A stretch of 64,000 bases of DNA from Choanephora cucurbitarum (Eukaryota; Mucoromycota; Mucoromycetes; Mucorales; Choanephoraceae), in contig JAIWNI010000005.1 of assembly GCA_025331435.1 (NCBI GenBank), positions 124,001 to 188,000 on the forward strand. Direction: 5' to 3'. A program made the translations under genes and the position numbers. Below are positions 31,476 through 42,210 of this stretch, piece by piece; position 1 is the stretch's first letter; every line of letters begins with the position of its first letter. The notes below the pieces were generated by a model. That model was not told where the DNA came from and made no database searches. It saw nothing but the letters and a program-made list of their open reading frames with translations.

Positions 31476-33567
31476 TTATAGCAATCTACATCCAAAATCA
31501 AGCCACCAAAGAGATCCATTTCTACAGCCATATACCAATCCCATAGGCCCTAATGCTAATCTAGAACGCATAAAGTCGTAACCATCTGACAATTGATCAT
31601 CTTCTCTCTGACCATGAGCATCTTCATCTGATTCCATCCATTCCTGTTTGTCATCTAACAACAATGACACACGGGCAGCTGTTGTGCCATTTAATGCATA
31701 TAGTGCTATATCGCCATATCGGTTGACTGTAGCAATTCGATCGCCACACATGGCTACATTGATAATTTCTTTTGCTGTGGATCCTAAGGGTGTTGTTCGA
31801 ATTGAATGAATTAGTTGAGGCCTTTCTTCAAGAATAGGCAAAGGTGATTGTTGGGTATCTGGTTCTGTATCAAGCAGGGCGGAGTCTTGAAGACGATGGA
31901 AACTTTGGTGTCGTTGACGAATATATTGATCTGTCTTCATTTGACAGGCATAGCCATAATCATTGTAAGATGAATGGCGCCTTAATTGCATCGATTTGTA
32001 TGGGTCACAAGAAGCAGCTGTACTACGGTTCCTGCTGCTTTGCTTTTTAGGTATAGCCGAAGATTTAAATAAATTAATAAATGTAGTAGATAATCTCCTA
32101 CGAGGAGGTGTAACAGACTTGCTCTGACTTTCATTGTTTCTTTTGGTATCGCTATCTTCATCACTGCTGATTTGTTTTTCTTGTTGCTCTTGCTGTTCCA
32201 TCATCAATTCAGAAACTTCCTTCTGCTGATTCCATCTGTAGTGATGAATTCGCCGAGAAGCATAGGGTGCAAACACAATACTCAGAGAATTGTTATAGTC
32301 AACACAAGGTATGCTGCAGGCATTCAGGTAATGTGTTACATTTGCCTCTTTGATGTTGTCGAATATATCAAACACATGAAGTACTCCATCCACGCTTACT
32401 GTAATCAAGTTATCACCAGATAAAAACACGTTGTGAGGTTGGTTGTCGAACGCCTGTATATAGAACAATAAGCTATATGCTTCATCTTATGTCCCTTCCC
32501 CTTATTTCCCTTACCCTGCTTGATAGCCTAACTCCCTTTCGCCAATTCCAGACAAATACAACAGATGGCTTTCTACCAGTAACTGCAAAATAATCTTGAT
32601 TGACTGAGATTGAATCAGGGATAAACCATGGATGATTGCCACCTTTTAATACTTGGATAGGATCTTGTTTGGATCCCTTAGTTGTATCAAAAAACATACA
32701 TTTTCTAAAGATAATATGTGTAAGTTTTTTTCTTTTTTCAGGAAATATTTTTTTTTCACGTTTTACTTACGATCCACGCTGTGCTACCACTAGAATGTGA
32801 ATTTCAGGCAAGATATCGATGCATTCAATCATGCAATTAGGTTGTGCAATAGGATCACCAAAATACCATTTAGACTTAAACTTAAACCCTGTGTTCGTAT
32901 GGTATTCATAGAGACGAACTGAATTGTCCTGTTGCTATGGTCAGTTCGGAAAATTGTAAGAGAAAGATTAGACAACTTACTTCAGTTAAAGTCACCAGGA
33001 CCTGATCTTTTAGTTTGACAGATAGGATTCGACTTCCGTCATTGTTGTCTAGTTTGTTGAGTTTCTGTACAGTGCCCATTCGCCAATTTGCAAATGTGAT
33101 AGCTTGACAATAACGGGTTTTCCATGGCAAAGCGGCGGCTGTGATCCATTTGCACGGTTGATGTGCGTAAATATCTGTGAATCGTGAATTGAGCTCGATA
33201 TATCGTTTGCGCCAAATAGAATTATCCAGTGCAAATCTACGCCACATTCGACAGGTCTAATAACAAAGAAAAAGCATGTGAGTCATGAGCTTATACTGTC
33301 TCTTGGGCTTTTGTTGTCTACCAATTGAACTCGAATTAAATCTTGAAAGGAAAGTAATGAGAATATCTTGAGAACAACTTCAATAGGCAATATGCTGACA
33401 ATGTCGTTTTGCTCTATCTCTATCGATTCATGCTTCTTCTTGATTGGTGCCTTTCTTTTATCTTCCTCTTCTTTTATCTCCAAATCGAATGTATGGCATT
33501 GTGGTAAAAATGATAATTTACCAAGTGGCTTTACCAATTGCTTTACTGATTTTCTTCGAGTCATCAA
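31476..33567 (-). CDS. F-box protein with WD-like repeats
   Basis: Five exons (33567-33322, 33256-32981, 32934-32771, 32704-32515, 32453-31476) encode 617 aa. The F-box is at about residues 57-105 (ILPIEVVLKIFSLLSFQDLI, then TCRMWRRFALDNSIWRKRY). The rest reads as beta-propeller-like repeats (TVQKLNKLDNNDGSR, HPWFIPDSISVNQDYFAV, DNLITVSVDGVLHVFDIFD, RIATVNRYGDIALYALN) with a charged, Ser/Arg-rich insert of about 140 residues between late blades. F-box proteins are substrate receptors of SCF ubiquitin ligases; the propeller would bind the substrate. The substrate is unknown, and the repeats are too divergent for me to count blades. Confidence 0.82.
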
Positions 33568-33801
33568 AGCTTGTTACAAAATTAAAAATGGTAGAAAAAA
33601 TAGCAAGAGGGAAAGAGAAAACGAGGAAATAAGAGATTGAGAGAGTGAGAAATATAAATATAAGGAAGAAAAGCACAGTGATCACAACATCAAATTGCGG
33701 GTTTAGAAAAATTAAAGTGCGGGAAATAAATATTATAATTGCGGGTCTTTTTTTGTGAACTTAAATAGAGATAAAGCCTAATACAAAAAATTGAAACGGA
33801 T

Positions 33802-34560
33802 CTATAAGGGTTCTTTGTTACTGCATTTTTCGAATTGATTACATGAGTGCTGTATAGAAACTTCGACACGTTGAACAGGGACACTGTTGCATGCATTTAA
33901 GATTTTCTTGTCTTGGGATTCTCATCATCGGAAAACGTGTCCTTGTTCTTTACAACAAACCAAAATTGCTCAACTGGGTTTAGCTCGGGCGAATATGGAG
34001 GAGGCAGATATATGCTCTAATAACCTTTGGGAGCAATCAATTCGTCTATACCTACTATGCTTATGAATAGGTTCCTTGTTTATAACAACTTAAAGGCCAT
34101 TGATAAGAGGGTTTTTTGAATAAATAGTGCTCGGTTGTGGTGCCTTTTTTTTAAACACCATCGTCTAAGCTTTTCTCCCACCCTAAGCTCAATGCCTACT
34201 TCTCCCATTGTACTGATAGCACCTGGTGTTGTATGGGGAATTACTTGGCCGATTTACGATTGTTGGTGTGCCAATTATGGACCAGGCTGAAGATGAATGC
34301 AAATTTATGTCAAATCCGCTTTTATCCACAAAAGCGCAGTTAGAAAGATGGTCCGTATCAGTTGATGTTCAGCACTTTACCCATTCAAAGCACTGTCAAA
34401 GTTCATATTTAGAGTTCCGTTTACTAGAACGTAATGTTGCTCTTGTGAATAACAAGTTGCATTCAGTTTTTGTGAAGCTACGAATACTGGTTTCTTTCAA
34501 ACTAAGACTTTCGAACAACTTCGTCGAACTTTCAACGATATCTACAACACGTGTTTGGGG
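33802..34560 (-). pseudogene. IS630/Tc1-type DDE transposase relic
   Basis: Reading the minus strand from right to left in shifting frames gives the catalytic blocks: NCAFVDKSGFDINLHS (first Asp, near 34330), then a VIPHTTPGAISTMGEVGIEL-like segment (near 34230), IDELIAPKGY (near 34040), and YLPPPYSPELNPVEQFW with the third acidic residue (near 33990). The end (VEVSIQHSCNQFEKCSNKEP) stops at 33802. The second Asp block is not found and several stops interrupt, so it is dead. The Y-S-P-E-L-N-P signature is diagnostic of IS630-like enzymes, which are abundant in Mucorales. I saw no terminal repeats. Confidence 0.7.
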
Positions 34561-34796
34561 GTTTTGACCCTAAGTTACTAGTGTACTCTTTATGCTCTTG
34601 TTGTAACATATCAGTCTTTTGTTTGTCCCTAATCAATGGCTTTTGAAACTTTCATAGATATCAAAGAATGTATAAAGCACAGTTTTCCTTTTCGTATTAG
34701 GAAAAAGGGATTAAAACCTGGTTTAGCCATGAACTTACATGCCAATTCGTGAATGGTCTATATAGTGCATGATTTAACTGATACGATGATACATAT

Positions 34797-36530
34797 GTGG
34801 TAGTTAGAAAAAAGGGGCAAAAATCCAATAGGAATAAGTACATATCAAATCAATTGACTTATGTTGATTTAAGCCATCAACCAGTCCCTCATTGTAGACA
34901 TGGAAAATATCTCTCTTCTGTTGCTGAATACTGTACAACCGAAAGCATTGTTCAAGGCAATTGTGTGAGCGTAATTAAATATCGTCTAGATGAAAAATCC
35001 GACTCATCTACTGGAATAGGACCATGATATACTTGAACTAGCAGAAATTATTGCTGATTTACGAACATTTGCTAATGCTTTTTCATTCTTTGGTGATGAA
35101 TTTCACATGCTTGGTCAAGGCAAAGTATCTTGTCTACAAGTTTTTGCGCCCTCACTCTAACAAGAAATTTAAGAATCCTATGTCAACAGAATACTCATTT
35201 ACGGTAAAAACGAATCTACGCAGGACGATAACGATGTCTATTGTGACGTTAACGAGGACAACAATATAGCCATACCCATGTTGCTTTGCCCAGATTGCAG
35301 TCCGTCTTCGATGTCAATTTCCGATGAAAATGAATTATCGATATTGACGCCGTTGTCTTTAACATTGCACATACCAGTTCCAAATCAATCTTACTCTCAT
35401 CATTTCGATATCTCAGATATATTCTATAACATGTAACAATACGTCTTTAACTTTAAGCAAGCCAATAAGTTTACCTTGGAATCTGATGCCCATCTCATTC
35501 TATCGTTATCTTCAATTCTCTTTTACAAAACAGCAATCAACTCCACAAAGACATGTTCCTATCTTTGGCACTAAAATATACCAAAAAGCTTGCGGAAGCA
35601 TCCTTAACTCCCTAAACATGACATACAAGTTTCCTGGAGAAACTTTGCTTGGAATCATTGAAACTGCACAATAAGACCAATACTTGAACCAATTCAGTAA
35701 CTTCATTACTTGGCTTAGCAGATACTACGGATAGTCCTATAGATAAAAAGAAATCGTCTTATCCACATTTCAGCTTCTGCAACTTCTACCTGTGGATCCA
35801 ACATATTCAAGCATTATGAAACAAAGCTTATTACGAGATATATTCTACATACGTTGCAGCCTTTACTCGCTGGTTACGAGCGAGATATGCGACTGGAATT
35901 TACTTTTACTAAATTCGCTGACAACCATAATTGAGAAGTTAGCTTTACTAGTTGTCCAGATTGTATTGTTAGTGTTTTTCCACACCAAACAGATAAGAGT
36001 GTGAACGCGGGCCATGGAAAGGTAAAGAGACAGTCAATGGTAGGAAACTACTATTTGATTTGGATCTTGTGAGGCTTGCAACACTTGCTGATTTGGATCT
36101 TGTGAGGCTTGCAACACTTGCGAAAAATGCAATTAATAAAACTGAGTTGTCGGGAAGTTTGAGCATACATGTAGTTGGTACGTCTTTGCCAAAAGAGAGT
36201 AGAAGTGATTGTATACTGAATTAGCTCTATTTATAAGGTCCATATATCATGTTTTATTTGATTCAACTAAAAGTTGATAGATTGTATTGCACGACTCAAA
36301 AGACTCATGTGCAATGTTCTATACCTGTTTCGGAAGTTTCTGCCTATGTTGCAAACTTCAGCAACTTGAAAAATGTTTTGCATGCTTCCCAATCTTTTTG
36401 CAAATATGAAGATGCTAATGCTAATCTCTCTTCTTGGTGTCTTTATTCTCTGTTTGCAACTAACACTATGCTCATATTAAAAAAAACAAAAATAGGAAGC
36501 GCAAAATGCAACTGGACACTATGCTTATAA
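34797..36530 (+). pseudogene. Relic of an unidentified, probably repeated gene
   Basis: Plus-strand fragments in different frames suggest one decayed gene: VDLSHQPVPHCRHGKYLSSV (34859-34918), then LKYTKKLAEASLTP (near 35575), a stretch around 35780-35900, KGKETVNGRKLLFDLDLVRL (36020-36079), IHVVGTS and SIPVSEVSAYVANFSNLKN (near 36325). Stops and frameshifts are frequent. The local composition looks coding, with conserved-looking blocks, but I do not recognise the family; being next to a transposase relic suggests repeated, possibly mobile, origin. Confidence 0.4.
36057..36122 (+). repeat. 33 bp direct tandem duplication
   Basis: Two identical 33 bp units, starting at 36057 and 36090 (GATTTGGATCTTGTGAGGCT...), inside the relic gene. 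In the relic's reading frame each unit codes 11 residues (DLDLVRLATLA). Confidence 0.9.
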
Positions 36531-36587
36531 TTATCTTCACTCAGCAACAAAGCATGTTGTCTAGTGGCTCCGTAAATGATTTTCTAT

Positions 36588-37169
36588 TTATTGACTATAT
36601 ACATAAATTCCGTCCGATTCATCTGAAGCAATCAATTTCAACTCTGGAATTTCATTAAGATTGAACACTAGACTGACAATTCGAGCACCATTACGATAAT
36701 GCTGCAACAACATATCTGCAAATTTGTCCGTATGGTCTGGTAAGAGGAACAAGACAATCACTGTCCAGTTAGTGTTGTGAACAATGTTGGGTAAGTCCAA
36801 CAAGTCGCCCAGTATAAAAGACGCTTTGCTGTAGTCTGTTGATAATACTTGTTGTGCCAAACGCTTTGAGGTCTCTACAAGTTCATGATCAGACTCAATA
36901 CCAACAGCCTTTTGCGCATTAAATTCAGCTACAGCGGCTGTAACAAATCGACCATCACCAGATCCAAGATCAACGAGAATGTCCTGAGGACCTACATTTG
37001 CCATCTGTAATGCTTTTAGCACTCGATTAGCAGAAGTAGGACAGAATGGTGCGAGTGTTGTGTCGACATCGTCAAGATAAGCTGGAAAGGGATCTTCAGC
37101 GCTTTCGTCTTCTATTTGATGATCGGCGTTTTGAAAAACTTTTAGGAATAGGCTTTCTTGTTTTGTCAT
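36588..37169 (-). CDS. SAM-dependent methyltransferase (FAM173/ATPSCKMT-like)
   Basis: A single-exon 193 aa protein. The SAM-binding motif I is ILVDLGSGDGRFV and the acidic motif is GIESDHELV; FILGDLLDL and VIVLFLLPDHTD follow in the order of class I methyltransferases. The layout, with an N-terminal PFCPTSANRVLKAL block before motif I, resembles the FAM173/ATPSCKMT family, which trimethylates lysine on mitochondrial proteins. The exact substrate is an inference from the resemblance. No membrane helix is seen, unlike the animal mitochondrial members, so it may be a soluble relative. Confidence 0.78.
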   Translation of the reverse strand: MTKQESLFLKVFQNADHQIEDESAEDPFPAYLDDVDTTLAPFCPTSANRVLKALQMANVGPQDILVDLGSGDGRFVTAAVAEFNAQKAVGIESDHELVETSKRLAQQVLSTDYSKASFILGDLLDLPNIVHNTNWTVIVLFLLPDHTDKFADMLLQHYRNGARIVSLVFNLNEIPELKLIASDESDGIYVYSQ

Positions 37170-37811
37170 TACTCTTTCTCTCCTATTCCAGAGCTGTCAT
37201 TTTACTTTGAAATATGCTGCCTTGACGATATAAAAATTTAAAATAAGCCGGAGAACGGACTTTAGATTTGGTTTGTATAGTAGAGGGATCACTTCAAACG
37301 ATTCAAGCGAAGGTTGAATGATTTGAGCAAGAACAAAGATAATAACTTATCAATTAATGATAGAGAGTGATTATATTAGATCGAGTTGTCCGGAACCAAG
37401 ATATACAGAATATCTCTATTGAGATACGAAGAATACGTTGAATACAATAATGAAGAACATATCAGAGGCTTCCTTATATGGATAATCAGATTTCCGAAAA
37501 AGTGGCTAAGTCAGGGCTCACAACAAATTTACTGCTCTTGACTAAAGTCAAAAGATGCATTCAAGAAGACTGAATGGCTTGAATCAAGACTAGTGTAGGC
37601 TCAATTCTCGCATGGAATAGCATCTGCATTATGAAACAATCATCACATTGTCCAAATCAATTGAAAAGCAAATGGTTTAATAATATGAATATTCTTTTAT
37701 GTATATATGTATTGATGAATATTAACATGCGAATGACTTTAACAAAATGAAAAAAAAATGAGAGGGAGGACTAAATGTGAATGCAGTAATTGAAAAAATA
37801 ATAATACAAAG
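37170..37811. other. Intergenic; nothing recognised
   Basis: About 0.64 kb between the methyltransferase start and the 3' end of the copper ATPase gene. No ORF or repeat supported. Confidence 0.5.
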
Positions 37812-40800
37812 TTAATGACTTAAGCTTTCCAAGTCGTAATCTTGAGCACTAAGTGGTTGATACGCACTTCGTCTCCATTGAGCAATGCTAAATGATAGTT
37901 TCTGCCATGGGTTCATAGCTCTATGTTGTTTGTCTAGATCAGGTTTCTTCCAGAACCATTTGAGCATCAGACTGCTTACAACCACGCTTGTCGAACTAGC
38001 GGCCATAGCCATACCAGCCATCATAGGATGAAGATGTAACCCAAAGGGCATAAACAGACCCATAGCAAGTGGAATACCAATCATGTTGTATATACAGGCC
38101 CATAAGAGGTTGATTTTGATGCGTCTAAAGATACTTTTAGAAAGTGCTAGGGCGACTACCACATCCCTTAAATCATTGCGAACCAAAACAACGTCTGCAG
38201 CCTCCATTGCAATATCAGTACCGCTGCACAGAGCGATACCAATGTTGGAAGCAACTAAAGCAGGAGAGTCATTGATACCGTCGCCTACCATCGCTACAAC
38301 AGTAGGAGAAAGACGGTGTCGCCAAAAGAAACTAGTAGTCGGTCGCAATTGAGACTGGACATCTTTGACTATCTGTGTCTTGCCACTGGGAGAAACGCCA
38401 GCATAAACCTCAGTAATGCCCAAACGAGATGCAATGCATTCAGCTGCCAAACGATTATCACCTGTAACCATAGCTGTTCCAATCCCCATTTGATGCAATG
38501 CATCAATCACTGCCTTGGCTTCTGGCTTGATAGTGTCAGATATCGAAACAAACCCCATAGGAAGACCGTTAGCAGCAACTAAGATACTGGTTCGGCCCTG
38601 AGAAGATTCCTTTTCAATAGTTTGGATCTGATCATCTGAGATACCAATGCCATGATATTCTTCTAACCAGCTTTGGTTGCCAACGACAACTTGGTACTTG
38701 GATCCAGAGCCATTTGATAATACGACATCACATTGTATACCATAACCTGTTTCACTCTTGAAGTTTGTCACTGATCCCAAATGATCTAGAGAAGACTCGG
38801 CAGGCGTTTTCGTTAACTCTTTAGCTTTCAGAATGACAGCACGACCCAATAGATGTTCACTGTTAGCTTCAGCAAGTGCAGCCAAGATCAACATTTTGTC
38901 TCTTGTCTTTTCGCTTTGATCCCAAGCCTGATATTGAACTACTTGTACTTGACCGGTTGTGAGTGTTCCTGTCTTGTCAAACAAAACCTTGTTGACTTTC
39001 TGACCGTTCTCAAGTACAGCGCCACCTTTGAAAATCACACCATGTTCAGCAGCTAAACCTGTACCAACCATGACTGCGGTAGGAGTAGCAAGTCCAAGAG
39101 CGCATGGACAAGCAACAATAATTACACTAATACACATCTTGAGACAGACAAAGAACCAGTCCCCATTTACACCTTCCTTGTTGATTTCCTTTTGAAGGAG
39201 TGAAGGCATGCGACTGACACCTAAACAACCAACTAAGATTGACCAAATAAGCAATGTTGCCAAACCTAGAATGACTACAGAAGGAACAAATACACCTGCA
39301 ACTCTATCTGTAAATCCTTGAATAGGTGCTTTGTTGACCTGAGCATCCTCCACAAGTCGTACAATCTGACTCAATGCCGTGTCCGATCCTACACGAGTAG
39401 CTCTCATAACAAATGTACCAAGGCCATTTACAGTACCACCAATTACAGTATCACCTATACGCTTTGCAACTGGATTTGCTTCGCCAGTAATCATGCTTTC
39501 GTTTACTGTAGAGTCTCCAGAAACAATAATGCCATCTGCTGGAACCTTATCACCGGGCACGATCTTGAGGTAATCATTGATTTGGATCAGCTCTGAAGGA
39601 ATCTCTTTTTCAGACACGATGATGTCTTTGTCACTAGACAGTTGGACCATTGTTGCAGTGGAGGGAGTGAGCGACATAAGTTTAGAGAGCGCAGAAGAAG
39701 ATTGTCCTTTTGCTAAGTTCTCTAAATATCTTCCACCCATGATGAATGTGATCAAAGTGGCAGATGTTTCAAAAAAGACAGTAGGGCGTGTGGTGGATCC
39801 AGTCAAGATTGCTCTAATCATGGATATCATAGAGAAAATGAAAGCCGAGAGAGTAGATAGAGTGACCAACAAGTCCATTGTAGGTGCACCATGTTTCAAT
39901 GATTGGAATGCAGAAGTCAAAAAGCGTCTTCCTACAATGAATTGCACAGGTGTTGCCAGAACCAACTGGATCACATCAAACAAGTACAAACCAGGTACAA
40001 TGTATGTCGGCGTATTTAGGAGATGTCTACCCCATCCAAATTCAGGTAAGATCATGGCAATAATAAAAACGGGAAATGCAAAAATAAAACTATGCCAGAG
40101 GCCTCGTCGCCATTGTTTGATTTCTCTAATCTTTGACAAACTCTCGAGCTGAACGATTTTCGATTTGTCACTCACGAGCGCACTAAATCCAAGTGATTCT
40201 ATCTTCTCAACAATTTCTCGGGGACCTATTTCTAATTGATTGTATGAAACGATAGCCAATTCTGTAATCAAGTTGACAGAAACTGAACTGATGCCTTCTG
40301 ATTTAGACAGTTCGCGCTCAATGGCATTGACGCAACTAGCACAGGTCATGCCGAAAATCTGAAGCTGTATTTTGCTGGCTTGACTTTGCACGTTGTCGGC
40401 TATCACAGTTGCTTCAAATCCCATATCATTAATCAGCTCGGCAATTTGGTCGACTTGAATGAATGTTGGATCATAAGAGACAGTGGCAGATTCTGCTAGC
40501 AGGGAGACCTGAACACCAGAAATACCTCGTGTAACAGACAATCCTCTTTCAATGCTGTTTACACAAGAGGCACATGTCATACCCATCACTCGCAGTTGTG
40601 ATGTAACATGGCCTTCGCTCAGCGCAGCTGGCTTTGCTTGTGGCTGTGGTGTGGGTTGACTTATGGCTTTCTTTTCTCTATTATTGTCGGAATAAACAGA
40701 GGCTTCAAATCCACATTCCTCAATCATCTCAATAATTTGGTGTTGTGTAATTAACAACGGGTTGAATTCGACTGTTGCCATCTCGTTTTCTAAGCTGACA

Positions 40801-41105
40801 TCGATTGTTTTCAGACCGTTCAGCGATAAACAGGCATTTGAGATAGAGTTGACGCAGGACTGGCAGGTCATGCCTTGAACGTTTAGTTTAGTTTTCAATA
40901 CTCTCGGAACATCAAAACCGCAATCCTCGATGGTTTCTACTAATGATTCTAAAGAGACTGCTTCTGGATTATAAGTGATGTTCGCATCTTTGTGGTCTAG
41001 ATTGACTTGTACAGTTTTTGTAAGTGGTTCGAGTGCTTTGGTGATAGCATTCACACACGAATGGCAAGTCATTCCTTCTATTGGAATAGTTATTGATGTA
41101 TCCAT
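37812..41105 (-). CDS. Copper-transporting P1B-type ATPase (CCC2/ATP7-like)
   Basis: An intronless 1,097 aa protein. It pumps Cu(I) into the secretory pathway to load secreted cuproenzymes. Four N-terminal heavy-metal-associated domains carry MTCHSC, MTCQSC, MTCASC and MTCASC (about residues 12, 80, 175 and 253). The pump core has the TGEA actuator motif, the metal-binding CPC in IIVACPCALGLATPTAVM, the phosphorylation motif DKTGTLTTGQ and MVGDGINDSPAL, with eight expected membrane helices. Four HMA domains is more than the two of yeast Ccc2. Oddity: the conserved SEHP nucleotide-binding motif reads SEHLLGRAV; the His is kept but the Pro is Leu. A weak ATG context and no introns stand out in an intron-rich window. 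Confidence 0.95.
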   Translation of the reverse strand: MDTSITIPIEGMTCHSCVNAITKALEPLTKTVQVNLDHKDANITYNPEAVSLESLVETIEDCGFDVPRVLKTKLNVQGMTCQSCVNSISNACLSLNGLKTIDVSLENEMATVEFNPLLITQHQIIEMIEECGFEASVYSDNNREKKAISQPTPQPQAKPAALSEGHVTSQLRVMGMTCASCVNSIERGLSVTRGISGVQVSLLAESATVSYDPTFIQVDQIAELINDMGFEATVIADNVQSQASKIQLQIFGMTCASCVNAIERELSKSEGISSVSVNLITELAIVSYNQLEIGPREIVEKIESLGFSALVSDKSKIVQLESLSKIREIKQWRRGLWHSFIFAFPVFIIAMILPEFGWGRHLLNTPTYIVPGLYLFDVIQLVLATPVQFIVGRRFLTSAFQSLKHGAPTMDLLVTLSTLSAFIFSMISMIRAILTGSTTRPTVFFETSATLITFIMGGRYLENLAKGQSSSALSKLMSLTPSTATMVQLSSDKDIIVSEKEIPSELIQINDYLKIVPGDKVPADGIIVSGDSTVNESMITGEANPVAKRIGDTVIGGTVNGLGTFVMRATRVGSDTALSQIVRLVEDAQVNKAPIQGFTDRVAGVFVPSVVILGLATLLIWSILVGCLGVSRMPSLLQKEINKEGVNGDWFFVCLKMCISVIIVACPCALGLATPTAVMVGTGLAAEHGVIFKGGAVLENGQKVNKVLFDKTGTLTTGQVQVVQYQAWDQSEKTRDKMLILAALAEANSEHLLGRAVILKAKELTKTPAESSLDHLGSVTNFKSETGYGIQCDVVLSNGSGSKYQVVVGNQSWLEEYHGIGISDDQIQTIEKESSQGRTSILVAANGLPMGFVSISDTIKPEAKAVIDALHQMGIGTAMVTGDNRLAAECIASRLGITEVYAGVSPSGKTQIVKDVQSQLRPTTSFFWRHRLSPTVVAMVGDGINDSPALVASNIGIALCSGTDIAMEAADVVLVRNDLRDVVVALALSKSIFRRIKINLLWACIYNMIGIPLAMGLFMPFGLHLHPMMAGMAMAASSTSVVVSSLMLKWFWKKPDLDKQHRAMNPWQKLSFSIAQWRRSAYQPLSAQDYDLESLSH

Positions 41106-41508
41106 TGTGTTTAGTTGCTGTTTGTTTAAGCTTGACAGTGTCGAACAATAGAGAGAAATAAAAAGAAGAAAGAAGAATTTGAAAGGAAAAAAATTTAAAT
41201 CTCTCTTATTTTCGGCACAACTAATTTTACCGACAACAAAATATTAATGATATCAGGTTCTTCTAACAAATATGCAAACTTGAAACAGTAGTAAACAACA
41301 CAAACACAAGTTGCTGAAGGTATTTGAAATAGAACAAATTGAGAGACGGACAATACTTTTCTCTGATTGAATCGTGTTATCCAGTGTAACACATGCATTT
41401 ACATACATATCCAAGTACGTGCACGCATGAACTAATTAATCAATTTTGCTCTAGTACGATATACAGGCGTCTTTTTTTTTGTTTATTGTTTATTGTTTTA
41501 TATACAAC
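41106..41508. other. Intergenic; nothing recognised
   Basis: About 0.4 kb between the ATPase start and the end of the glyoxalase gene. No supported feature; presumably holds the ATPase promoter. Confidence 0.5.
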
Positions 41509-42210
41509 TTAGACAGGAGAATTACCAGTCAAAGTAGGGTTGGCAATGATCTAAAAGAGGGAAAAAAGTAGATGATACTTAGTATATGTTGCTATTCATG
41601 TTTGCTTCTTCTAATAGAAAAGAGAAAACTTACTTCAACCCAGTAGTTATCAGGGTCAGCAATGAAAGCAATGTTCTTCATGCTACCGTCAGTAAGCTTC
41701 TTAATGAACTTGACACCAAGAGATTCAAAGCGCTCACAAGCCTTTTCAATGTTATCAACGAGAACAGCGATGTGACCGAAACCGCGACCAGGATCTGAGT
41801 TACCGTTGGCATAGGCAAAGTCTTCTTGATCTTCGGTACCCCAGTTGCTACAATCATATTAGCAAACCCGACTTTTCTACTCTACTTACAAATTATCACT
41901 TACTGGGTCAATTCAAGAACACCAGGAATGCTGAAAGCCAACTTCTTCTTTTCTTCCTCACTTTCAGGAACCTTGTCAACAAAAGCCAAGAAATAGAGTG
42001 TGAATTTGGCGTTAGGGAAATCGCTCTTAGTGATAAGCCTGAATGATTATATAGATATCAATGGCCTATTCTGTTTTGTTCTTGTTTTAAAAAGGTGAAT
42101 TAAACTTACTTCATGCCAAGGACTTCAGTATAGAAATGAATAGAAGCCTTAGGATCCTTAACACGGATCATAGTGTGGTTGAAAACGTATTTGGAAGTAT
42201 CAGTGGACAT
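41509..42210 (-). CDS. Glyoxalase I (lactoylglutathione lyase)
   Basis: Exons 42210-42110, 42038-41904, 41847-41634 and 41550-41509 give 163 aa, the normal single-domain size. It converts the hemithioacetal of methylglyoxal and glutathione to S-lactoylglutathione. The four metal-ligand positions can be placed: His in [10 protein letters not shown], Glu in GVLELTHNWGTE, His in [11 protein letters not shown] and Glu in NYWVEIIANP. Other conserved blocks are [14 protein letters not shown] and [11 protein letters not shown]. All introns have GTAAGT donors. Biased codon use (GCT, GTT, AAG, TTC) suggests good expression. Confidence 0.93.
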
